A stretch of DNA of 64,000 bases from the NCBI RefSeq assembly GCF_022809095.1, contig NZ_JALAZE010000005.1, positions 1 through 64,000 of the forward strand, read 5' to 3'. Positions 54,268 to 61,799 of this stretch are shown piece after piece. A model generated the notes under the pieces. That model saw only the letters and a list, made by a program, of their open reading frames with translations, searched no databases and was not told where the DNA came from. The translations under genes were made by a program, and so were the position numbers. The stretch's first letter is position 1, and each line of letters begins with the position of its first letter. Source of the DNA: Bacillus kexueae (lineage in GTDB: Bacteria > Bacillota > Bacilli > Bacillales > Aeribacillaceae).

Positions 54268-55104
54268 TTACGTAAGCATTTCCTTCTTTTTAAACCCAGG
54301 CAACGATTTCGAAAGCATTTTCTCTGATGCTTGAATTCCTAACAATTCACACACAAACGGTGCAAACGCGAGCTGTGGAATCTCTTCCTCGTAAATTCCA
54401 GGTAAAACAACCGGGCTAATGATGTATAATGGAACATCACGTTCACCACTTGTCGTTCCACCATGGTTGCCAGTTTCACTCATTCCATGATCAGAGGTAA
54501 TGAGTATATGATAGCCCTCTTGCATCCAAATAGGCACTAGTTGAGCAAGTAAACTAGCCATCTTTAAAGACTGCTCACGATATTCCTTCGACCCAGCCCC
54601 ATAAAGTTCTCCCTTATAATCCACCCCCATTGGATGAATGTATAAGAAGTCTGGGGAGAATCTTCTTCGCAAGTTTTCAGCATCAGCCATTAAATGTGAA
54701 TCAGGGTAATCATCTTCCCAATAAAATAATCCATATTGAATAGGTTTAGACTCGTCCATCTGCAAACGATCTTGAGCAAAGTCGAAAGGAGCTGAATTAT
54801 ACAATTCACTCACCCAATAATAAGCAGCTGCCGCACTTTTAAGTCCATGTTCCTTCACTAAATGGAAAAGGCTTTTTTCTTTAGATAACCGAACCGTTTG
54901 ATTAGTTGTTATCCCATTTTCAAAAGCTGGTGTTCCCGTTAACAACACTTCATATAATGGACGTGATAGACTTGGTAATTCGGACTTCACTTTATACCGT
55001 GCAGCTTGATTTGTTTCAACTAAGTGTTCAATAAATCCAAATGTTTCACATGCTGTATCAAAGCGCAATCCATCCACTACAACTGCAATGACTTTATTTG
55101 ACAT
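54268..55104 (-). CDS. Alkaline-phosphatase-superfamily phosphodiesterase/phosphatase
   Basis: A 278-residue cytoplasmic protein of the nucleotide pyrophosphatase/phosphodiesterase branch. Metal residues: Asp in VVVDGLRFD (~11), the nucleophile region SLSRPLYEVLLTGTPAFENG (~45-64, likely Ser/Thr), and C-terminal TSDHGMSETGNHGG (~203-216) with Asp-His pairs. It probably cleaves the phosphoester (or phosphonate) brought in by the adjacent ABC importer. It overlaps the end of the binding-protein frame by 11 bases. Confidence 0.8.
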   Translation of the reverse strand: MSNKVIAVVVDGLRFDTACETFGFIEHLVETNQAARYKVKSELPSLSRPLYEVLLTGTPAFENGITTNQTVRLSKEKSLFHLVKEHGLKSAAAAYYWVSELYNSAPFDFAQDRLQMDESKPIQYGLFYWEDDYPDSHLMADAENLRRRFSPDFLYIHPMGVDYKGELYGAGSKEYREQSLKMASLLAQLVPIWMQEGYHILITSDHGMSETGNHGGTTSGERDVPLYIISPVVLPGIYEEEIPQLAFAPFVCELLGIQASEKMLSKSLPGFKKKEMLT

Positions 55105-55906
55105 GTACGAGTACCTCTTCTTGCCACTTTTGTGGTAGTTGAGAAGCCGCTTCCTCCCAAACCTTGTAGTCTCCTACAGGCAACGCGTTCTCATACTGTT
55201 CTTTAGGAACCATCTTTTCGGCTACTTCATTCGGTAATTCCACATCACGAATCGGACGAGCATATCCTTTCGCTAAATTAATTTGTCCTTCATCACTTAA
55301 AATAAAGTCACGAGTTAACATCGCTGCGTGTGGGTGTTTCGCATACTTATTAATAATCGTTGCATATCCACTTACTACCGAACCTTCACTTGGAATGGAA
55401 ACTTCAAAACGATCACGATCTATTTCATCAGCATACCCTAATGCGTTAAAGTCCCATAACAATGCAACTTCAACTTCCCCTTTTTCAATCATCGCTACAG
55501 ATGGATCGGTTAAGCTTAAACGGCCTTGTTTTGCTAATTCTGCGAAGAAATCAATACCTGGTTGAATATTCGTTTCATCTCCACCATGTCCAATAGCAGC
55601 AGCTAATACAGACATTTGTGCCTGAGTCGCACGTTGTACATCACCGATTGTTACTTTATAATCACCATTTAAGATATCTTCCCAAGACTTTGGAGGATTT
55701 TTCACCAATTCTTTATTCGTTAACACCGCAATCGTTCCTTGGTATCCAACTATCCAATCTCCGTCATCATCTTTTGCCCAATCAGGAATTTCATCCCAAT
55801 ATTCTGTTTTGTATGCAATTGTTAAATCTTTTTCTTCGGCTAAAGGACCAAATGAAATCCCTACATCACCGATATCAGCAGTTGCGTTTTCTTTTTCAGA
55901 TTCAAA
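55094..55906 (-). pseudogene. 5'-truncated solute-binding protein of the ABC importer
   Basis: About 270 codons of a type 2 ABC binding protein are open (SESEKENATADIGDVGISFGPLAEEK..., later AVLTNKELVKNPPKSWEDIL, GHGGDETNIQPGIDFF, LLWDFNALGYADE). The frame meets a TAG at 55907-55909, with no signal peptide, no ATG and roughly the first 80-110 residues missing. A good ribosome site AAAAGGAGTAGGG survives at 55911-55923, right at the break, so the gene's control region is fused to the middle of the coding sequence by a deletion. An internal GTG (55726) has no ribosome site. Confidence 0.8.
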
Positions 55907-56240
55907 CTATCCCTACTCCTTTTGATTGTGGTTTGTTTTTTGTTTTTGTTGATTGTTTACAACTTAAGTATAGGAACTAAATGTAAAACACATATAAACC
56001 CAACTTTAAGATTCTGTTAAAAGAATTTCTAATGTCTTCATTTTCTTTACATTTAAAGTAGCTGAAAGGCAAACTATTAATAGTCAATACCTTTAAGAAA
56101 CAAGACAAAACAATCCACAGAATCATTCGCATTCAACAAAAGGATATTTAGAAAAAGAGAGTAGCAACTCATCCAAGTAAGTAGATATCATTAAATCTAG
56201 TAAGGCTAGAATCTACAATAGCAACGTGTTGTAAGTTTAA

Positions 56241-56274
56241 ATAAAAAAACACCTCACTAGATCGTGAGATGCTT
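56241..56274 (-). terminator. Terminator of the 56273-56518 gene
   Basis: Stem AACACCTCAC/GTGAGATGCTT (one wobble), followed on the minus strand by seven T. The 55912-56240 stretch shows only AT-rich sequence, presumably the lost binding-protein gene's promoter. Confidence 0.75.
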
Positions 56275-56518
56275 ACATGGATTGAACTCTGCTCTTACGC
56301 TTCAAGTATTCAGCTTCAAGACCAAGTTCCTTGTTCATCATTAATTCCATTTGCTCAAGGTCCTCTCGAGTCACTACCGGATCTAGTTCGGACCATTTCA
56401 CTTGATATACGAAGTAATAGTCTCGGATTTGTCGAAATATGACTAGTGACTGTGGGAATTTTGAGAAATAGGCTTTGACGTTATATCCTCTTGTATAACT
56501 CCAATCTAATAGCTCCAT
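56273..56518 (-). CDS. Hypothetical protein, 81 residues
   Basis: Translated from ATG 56518, four bases after AGGTGA; an earlier in-frame ATG has no ribosome site. The protein is mixed alpha/beta with aromatic strands (IFRQIRDYYFVYQVKWSEL) and a C-terminal basic helix (ELGLEAEYLKRKSRVQ). No family recognised. It has its own terminator. Confidence 0.55.
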   Translation of the reverse strand: MELLDWSYTRGYNVKAYFSKFPQSLVIFRQIRDYYFVYQVKWSELDPVVTREDLEQMELMMNKELGLEAEYLKRKSRVQSM

Positions 56519-56639
56519 TTGATCACCTACTATTAGATTAGTTGAAAAGACGACAATTGCCAACCTTATAAATAAAGGCTGTTTTCGTATGGTTTGTTGC
56601 TTTTTCAGTCATTTTTAAAATAAATTCTGAACATTGCAC

Positions 56640-56822
56640 TACGGACACTTGCTTTCTGCGGGGAGGAAGTCGAGCCTCCTTGGCATGCGCCTGTGGGGTC
56701 TCGCCCTTTCCTCTGTATCCCGCAGGAGTCAAGTACCCTCCGCTCCATTCCAAAGGGGAAAAACGATTCTCAACAATATATTTTATACACACTATAAGCA
56801 ACAACCTTTTAGAAAAGAGCCT
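56640..56822. repeat. Intergenic repeat family B, copy 3
   Basis: Best-preserved copy. Read on the minus strand: AGGCTCTTTTCTAAAAGG..., TTGTTGAGAATCG, then ACTCCTGCGGGATACAGAGG, GAGACCCCACAGGCGC, GAGGCTCGACTTCCTCCCCGC and GCAAGTGTCCGTAG. Internal ACTCCTGCGGG/CCCCGCAG complementarity would fold into a long hairpin. Matches 1548-1696 and 8812-8947. Confidence 0.75.
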
Positions 56823-56850
56823 AAAAAAAGAGAGAGTCGAATGAACTCTC
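56823..56850 (-). terminator. Terminator of the peroxiredoxin-like gene
   Basis: Stem GAGAGT/ACTCTC (56832-56837 with 56845-56850) followed by CTTTTTTTAG on the minus strand. Family B copy 3 abuts its T-tract. Confidence 0.75.
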
Positions 56851-56854
56851 CCAA

Positions 56855-57502
56855 TTAGCGATTCGTTAAGAACGCAACAACCTCTTCTGGATCTAGACGA
56901 TTTGTGTAGTCCGGATCAACGTTAGCTTTTACAATCGTTCCATCTTGATCAATGATAAACGTTGCTGGAACTGGTAAACTCCATGGATTTTCTTCTTCAT
57001 TAAACTTCGCTAAATCTAAGTTTAACTGATCTTTATATAAATCTTTTAAGTAAGTAGGGAAATCAAATAATAAGTTGTAGCTCTGAATAACCTCTTTTTT
57101 AGTATCACTTAACACATGGAAAGAAAGTTCATTTTTCTCTTGTGTTGTTAGGGATTGGTCCGGTTTTTGTGGGCTTACTGCGATAAGCTGAGCACCTGCT
57201 TCTTTTAACTGATCTAAAACGCGTTGATACGCACGTAACTCTAAGTTACAATACGGGCACCATCCACCACGGTAAAATGTAAGAACGACCGGTCCATTCT
57301 GAAGCTCATCGTATAATGTAACGTTTTCACCAGTTGCGTTTGGCAAAGTAAAGTTCGGAGCTTTTTCTCCCTCTTTTAATCCAGTTGCTACACCAGAATT
57401 AATGAGTTCCTCCGTTGCTCTTGCCATTGTTTCCTTCATTTCCTCTGGCGCCTTTTGTAAAAATCCTTCACGTTGACGACGTAATTCTTCAACTAATGAC
57501 AT
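56855..57502 (-). CDS. Peroxiredoxin-like (AhpC/TSA) protein with CPYC motif
   Basis: A 215-residue thioredoxin-fold protein. GEKAPNFTLPNATGENVTLYD (~45-65, quoted in part) leads into FYRGGWCPYCNLELRAYQ, with the redox pair Cys82/Cys85. It belongs to the peroxiredoxin-like branch that carries a CxxC in place of the single peroxidatic Cys context; substrate and reductant unknown. No signal peptide. Monocistronic; no PerR box was seen. Confidence 0.85.
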   Translation of the reverse strand: MSLVEELRRQREGFLQKAPEEMKETMARATEELINSGVATGLKEGEKAPNFTLPNATGENVTLYDELQNGPVVLTFYRGGWCPYCNLELRAYQRVLDQLKEAGAQLIAVSPQKPDQSLTTQEKNELSFHVLSDTKKEVIQSYNLLFDFPTYLKDLYKDQLNLDLAKFNEEENPWSLPVPATFIIDQDGTIVKANVDPDYTNRLDPEEVVAFLTNR

Positions 57503-57612
57503 GGTTTTCCCTCCTATGGAAAATAAATTCAGTTCTATCGTACTGGAAATATAGAATTAATACAAAAAATCTGCTTATTAAAGACCATTTTTCCCATTCA
57601 CAACCTAAAAAA

Positions 57613-57646
57613 GAAAGGGAAACCTCTTCAATGAGGTTTCCCTTTC
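57613..57646 (-). terminator. Terminator of the SASP-like gene
   Basis: Fourteen-base-pair perfect stem GAAAGGGAAACCTC/GAGGTTTCCCTTTC (57613-57626 with 57633-57646) containing the stop codon, followed by TTTTTTAGG on the minus strand. Confidence 0.88.
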
Positions 57647-57765
57647 TGCTTTATTTCTTTCGCTAATTGGTCCATTACTTCTTTGTAAGAACGGCCGGAT
57701 TGCTCATTCTTCCTTTTCACTTCTTCTATATCAGTTCCAACAACGGTATACTTCTTTTTTTGCAT
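57628..57765 (-). CDS. 45-residue SASP-like small protein
   Basis: A small gene with ATG 57765 after AGGTG and a strong terminator overlapping its stop. The N-terminal part TVVGTDIEEVKRKNEQSG recalls the GTN-x-x-x-VKxxN-x-Q-S/A repeat of gamma-type small acid-soluble spore proteins; the rest (SYKEVMDQLAKEIKQKGK) is a basic helix. It could be a minor spore protein or an unrelated short protein. The gene itself is well supported, the family is not. Confidence 0.6.
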   Translation of the reverse strand: MQKKKYTVVGTDIEEVKRKNEQSGRSYKEVMDQLAKEIKQKGKPH

Positions 57766-57804
57766 TTTTTCACCTCAATGATATTGTAACCATACCGAGC
57801 TTCA

Positions 57805-58527
57805 TCATGCTTTCTTTCCTAACAGGTATCCAACACCTATCAAGATAACAGCAGCGAGTACAAAAGCTGTATTCGCAAGCCCTTGCTCGATCCCTTGATT
57901 TTTCACGCCAATGCCGACAAACGCCCAAACAAAGACTAGCGGATAGACAACATCACGTTGTCGCTTTGAAAAAATTAACGCAAGAGCCGTTGCCACACAT
58001 AACATCACAATTGTCCATGTAACATCTGAAAGACCCCAGCCAGACCAATCGTAAAATTCAAGCGTAAAACTGATATTCGCAATAGTCGCTACACTAATCC
58101 AACCGAGATATAAAGAAAACGGAAATAGATCAAAAAAGGAGGCATTTGCGTTTTTTACAGTTTGATATAAGCGAATTAAAATAAGCAGCAATGCGATCAT
58201 TAGAAAAACGGAGCTGATAAAAAACTCATAATGCCAACTAAATATCCAGAAAACATTTAAAAGGCAGCTAAATATAAATGGGAAAAGGGCCTTTTCATAC
58301 ATCAGTAAGTGCCTACGAGAACCGGGAAGCATCCTAATGATCCATATAGCTAAACTAAAATAAATCAATCCCCAAATAGAGAAGACATATGAAGCGGGTG
58401 TAAAAAGAACAGTCACCTTACTTGAAATTTCACCTGTTGTTTGTCCATTTAATGGGATTGAATTAGCTAAGTAATTAATAATAACCATTATGACAAATGC
58501 CGACACATAAACAATAAATCGCCACAT
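57805..58527 (-). CDS. TspO/MBR-like tryptophan-rich membrane protein
   Basis: A 240-residue membrane protein with seven to eight helices. FTPASYVFSIWGLIYFSLAIW (~42-62, quoted in part) and the later WSGWGLSDVTW loop are reminiscent of the TspO/MBR family, though members are usually ~160 residues with five helices. This longer variant occurs in Firmicutes and its ligand is unknown. A 37-base gap separates it from the SASP-like gene. Confidence 0.7.
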   Translation of the reverse strand: MWRFIVYVSAFVIMVIINYLANSIPLNGQTTGEISSKVTVLFTPASYVFSIWGLIYFSLAIWIIRMLPGSRRHLLMYEKALFPFIFSCLLNVFWIFSWHYEFFISSVFLMIALLLILIRLYQTVKNANASFFDLFPFSLYLGWISVATIANISFTLEFYDWSGWGLSDVTWTIVMLCVATALALIFSKRQRDVVYPLVFVWAFVGIGVKNQGIEQGLANTAFVLAAVILIGVGYLLGKKA

Positions 58528-58605
58528 TCGGCAGTCCCCCTATAATCTCTTTATTACATACTATTCCACAAAAGACATCATCATAACTATTGGGGGAAAT
58601 CTGCT

Positions 58606-58912
58606 TAAGAAACATACATGATTTTACACTCACACCCCGGACATGAAAATTTATTCTCCCCGGGGTTTCCTTTCTACCATCTACCTATCATGATCGATCA
58701 TTCGGTTCATAGGTAATTTTTATTTTCACAGAAAAAGCGCAAAGCGCAAGTCCTTAGGCGAAGGGCGCTTTAGGACCTGCGAGGAGGCTTCCGTCGCCAC
58801 AGCAGGGCCGAAGCGACCCGAGCTGATGGCACTTGGAGCTAGACACCAAAAAAACTGTAAAGAGAATCCTTTAATACTTTATTGAACTTAAACTTTCTGT
58901 AACAATAAACAA
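58606..58912 (+). repeat. Composite intergenic repeat, copy 5 (modules A+B)
   Basis: Nearly identical to 6784-7087 across both modules. It is the only copy whose right end is not directly on a terminator A-tract: about 55 bases separate it from the 58970 hairpin. It is also the only full copy not preceded by a plus-strand gene. Confidence 0.9.
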
Positions 58913-58965
58913 AACGAAGGGCATATTGAATAGAAATTTGCTAGATATCATCGTTCGGTGAAATG

Positions 58966-58991
58966 AAAAACAGTGGGGACTTCCCCACTGT
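58966..58991 (-). terminator. Terminator of the ABC-F gene
   Basis: Perfect ten-base-pair stem ACAGTGGGGA/TCCCCACTGT (58970-58979 with 58982-58991), then TTTTTCATTTC on the minus strand; ~107 bases past the ABC-F stop. Confidence 0.75.
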
Positions 58992-59098
58992 AGTAGTTTC
59001 AATATACATTCCCTTTCGACATCAAAGGCTAGTTGATAAAACATCATGAAATCTTTTGCCGAAGGATTAAATATTTCCTCGAAAATAATTGTCGAAAA

Positions 59099-60994
59099 TT
59101 ACCCGTTATTTTCACTCTCGATTTCTTCAATGAGTAATGATAACTCTTCCCATCTCTCCATTGCACTTTCTAATTCTTCATCCACGGATTGCTGCTCTGC
59201 ATATAACGTTTGAATTCGCCCGAAGTCACTTCCAGCTGCTGCAATTTCTTCTTCAAGCTCAGCTTTCCGACTTTCTAACTGTGCAATTTTGTCTTCAATT
59301 CCCTCCCATTCTTTCTGCTCTTTATAGGAAAGTCTTTTTCTACGCTCCTTTTTAGGCGCTTGCTTTGGCTGTGCGGCTTTTTCTTTTTTCAACTCGTTCT
59401 GTTTTTTCAAATCCAAGTATTCCGAATAACTTCCCTGGAATCGAGTAATAGTACCATTTCCATCAAAGACAAGCAAATGATCAACGACGCGATCTAAAAA
59501 GTAACGGTCGTGGGAAACGGTGACAACAACGCCAGGAAATTGCTCCAAGTAGTCTTCTAAGACCCCTAATGTTTCCGTATCTAAGTCATTAGTTGGCTCA
59601 TCCAAGAAGAGAACATTCGGCTCTTCCATGAGCACTTTTAATAAATAAAGCCTTCTTTTTTCTCCACCTGAAAGTTTTCTTATAAAGGTCCATTGATGTG
59701 CGCGCGGAAACAAGAAACGCTCAAGCATTTGTTCGGCCGTTATAATTTGACCATCAACTGTCTTCACTACTTCAGCTACTTCTTTAATGTATTCAATTAC
59801 TCGAAGGTCTTCGTTCATTTCTTCATGACCTTGTGTATAGTAACCGATTGATACCGTCTCTCCAACTTCAATTTCTCCTTGATCTGGAGCTATTCGACCT
59901 GCCAACATATTTAAAAGTGTTGATTTACCCGTGCCGTTTGGTCCAATAATCCCAAGGCGTTCACCAGGAGTAAGTAAATAGCTAAATTGGTCCACAAGCG
60001 TTCGACCCTCATAACTTTTAGCAATCTCTTTTACTTCAATCACTTTTTTCCCAAGTCGTTTAGAACCAATAGCAAAATCTAATTCTCCTTGTTGGACCGG
60101 TTGTTTTTGTTCTTGAAGCTGTTCAATGCGGTCAATTCTCGCTTTTTGTTTTGTCGTTCTCGCTTTGGCTCCTCGACGTAGCCAAGCGAGCTCTCGACGA
60201 AGAATATTTTGTCGTTTCTCTTCGTTTTGAACAGCCAGCGCTTCCCTTTCTGCCTTTTTCTCGAGAAACACTTCATAATTCCCTTCGTAACTATATAAGC
60301 TTCCTTTATCCAATTCGAAAATACGGTTCGTGACACGGTTTAAGAAGTATCGATCATGTGTTACCATCAAAATCGAACCTTTATATTGCGCAAGATACCC
60401 TTCAAGCCATTCTATAACTTCATTATCCAAATGGTTTGTCGGCTCATCTAAAATGAGAAGATCCGCAGGCTGAATGAGCGCTCTTGCAATGGCTACTCTC
60501 TTCTTTTGCCCTCCGGAAAGCTCACCAACAGATTGTGAAAAGCTCGTAATCCCTAGCTTCGTTAAAATGGTTTTAGCAACCGTGTTTGCTTCCCAAGCAT
60601 TGATAGCGTCCATATCTTGCTGAATTCGAAAAAGTGTTTCCTGCTTTTTTACATCGGACGGATCTTTTTCTAATTCAGCTAATGCTTTTTCATAAGCTCG
60701 CATTGTTTTCATCACATCAGAGTCTCCATAATAGATCGTGTCTAATACAGAAGCTTCAAGATCCAACTCTGGTTCCTGTGCTAAATATTCAATACGAAGA
60801 CGGTTCGCATGGGTTAAAGTTCCACCTTCTAACGATTCAATACCGGCTAATACTTTCAATAGTGTCGATTTCCCCGTTCCATTCGTTCCAATCAATCCGA
60901 TTCGTTCTTTCTCTCCAATGGTAAAGGAAATGTCGTTAAATAAAACTTTTTCACCGTATGTTTTATGTAAATGTTCAACTAATAACATACTCAT
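59099..60994 (-). CDS. yfmR: ABC-F family ATPase (Uup/YfmR type)
   Basis: A 631-residue soluble protein with two ABC domains: Walker A GTNGTGKST (~37) and GPNGTGKST (~351), signatures LSGGQKK (~158) and LSGGEKR (~440), Walker B LLILDEPTNHLD and VLFLDEPTNDLD. The linker (~240-300) is arginine/lysine rich and a C-terminal coiled coil (~540-631) is of the Uup/YfmR kind. ABC-F proteins act at the ribosome to resolve stalled states. No antibiotic-resistance context is seen. Monocistronic. Confidence 0.9.
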   Translation of the reverse strand: MSMLLVEHLHKTYGEKVLFNDISFTIGEKERIGLIGTNGTGKSTLLKVLAGIESLEGGTLTHANRLRIEYLAQEPELDLEASVLDTIYYGDSDVMKTMRAYEKALAELEKDPSDVKKQETLFRIQQDMDAINAWEANTVAKTILTKLGITSFSQSVGELSGGQKKRVAIARALIQPADLLILDEPTNHLDNEVIEWLEGYLAQYKGSILMVTHDRYFLNRVTNRIFELDKGSLYSYEGNYEVFLEKKAEREALAVQNEEKRQNILRRELAWLRRGAKARTTKQKARIDRIEQLQEQKQPVQQGELDFAIGSKRLGKKVIEVKEIAKSYEGRTLVDQFSYLLTPGERLGIIGPNGTGKSTLLNMLAGRIAPDQGEIEVGETVSIGYYTQGHEEMNEDLRVIEYIKEVAEVVKTVDGQIITAEQMLERFLFPRAHQWTFIRKLSGGEKRRLYLLKVLMEEPNVLFLDEPTNDLDTETLGVLEDYLEQFPGVVVTVSHDRYFLDRVVDHLLVFDGNGTITRFQGSYSEYLDLKKQNELKKEKAAQPKQAPKKERRKRLSYKEQKEWEGIEDKIAQLESRKAELEEEIAAAGSDFGRIQTLYAEQQSVDEELESAMERWEELSLLIEEIESENNG

Positions 60995-61116
60995 TATTTC
61001 GTCCTACCTTCTATACGTAGTCTTCTAATTTTTTAGTATAGCAGATGTTTGTCCAAACCTTCATCCCTTCTTCATCATACTATACTATATTGATTCAAAA
61101 GGAGGGCTTATTAATA

Positions 61117-61506
61117 ATGAAAGCATGCATTATAAAAACTGCCTTATCCTATTTAGAAACACCTTATAAATTTAATGCTCGTTCGAATCAGACGGATGTA
61201 TTTGATTGCAGTTCTTTTACACAATTCGTTTATCATCAATGTGGCATTTTACTCCCTCGAAATTCGCGGCAACAATTCCAAATGGGCACGTACCAGTCGA
61301 TTCAAAACCTTGAAGCATGCGACCTTCTTTTTTTCACGACGAAAAAAAGAAAACAAAAACATGGAATCGATCGAATTGGGCATGTAGCAATTTATTTAGG
61401 TAATGGCAAGATGATTCACACTTATCCAAAAGGAAAAAAAGTGAAAATATCTTTACTCAATCAAAATTGGTTAAACACATTTATTGGAGCGAAACGAGTT
61501 TTTTAA
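61117..61506 (+). CDS. NlpC/P60 family protein without signal peptide
   Basis: A 129-residue stand-alone NlpC/P60 domain. Catalytic triad candidates: Cys31 in FDCSSFTQFVY, His89 in RIGHVAIYLGNG and His101 in MIHTYP. ATG 61117 follows AAGGAGGG. The family usually hydrolyses peptidoglycan stem peptides outside the cell, yet no signal or membrane segment is visible even in the longer frame, so it may act in the cytoplasm, in spores or after lysis. Terminator follows directly. Confidence 0.85.
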   Translation: MKACIIKTALSYLETPYKFNARSNQTDVFDCSSFTQFVYHQCGILLPRNSRQQFQMGTYQSIQNLEACDLLFFTTKKRKQKHGIDRIGHVAIYLGNGKMIHTYPKGKKVKISLLNQNWLNTFIGAKRVF

Positions 61507-61533
61507 CTGTGAACAGTAGGTTCACAGTTTTTT
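61505..61533 (+). terminator. Terminator of the NlpC/P60 gene
   Basis: Ten-base-pair stem AACTGTGAAC/GTTCACAGTT (61505-61514 with 61520-61529) followed by TTTT, overlapping the stop codon. Confidence 0.85.
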
Positions 61534-61586
61534 GGGAAGTTCAAAATTATAGCATGATGAATTTAAGCTATGCTCCATTTCCCAAC

Positions 61587-61771
61587 AAAAAAAGCGCAAA
61601 GCACAAGTCCTTAGGCGAAGGGCGCTGGAAGACCTGCGAGGAGGCTTCCGTCGCCACAGCAGGGCCGAAGCGACCCGAGCTGATGGCGCTTGGAGCTAGA
61701 CACCAAAAAAAAAACTGTAAAGAGCATACTTTAACACTTTATTGAACTTAAACTTTCTGTAACAACAAAAA
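61587..61771 (+). repeat. Intergenic repeat, copy 6 (module B only)
   Basis: Module B without module A, closely matching 44590-44768. The right end TTTCTGTAACAAC joins the A-tract of the DUF5667 gene's terminator. Confidence 0.9.
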
Positions 61772-61792
61772 AAGCTCCTTCAAAGGAGCTTA
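61766..61792 (-). terminator. Terminator of the DUF5667 gene
   Basis: Nine-base-pair stem AAGCTCCTT/AAGGAGCTT (61772-61780 with 61783-61791), then seven T on the minus strand. Confidence 0.85.
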
Positions 61793-61799
61793 TTAAGAT

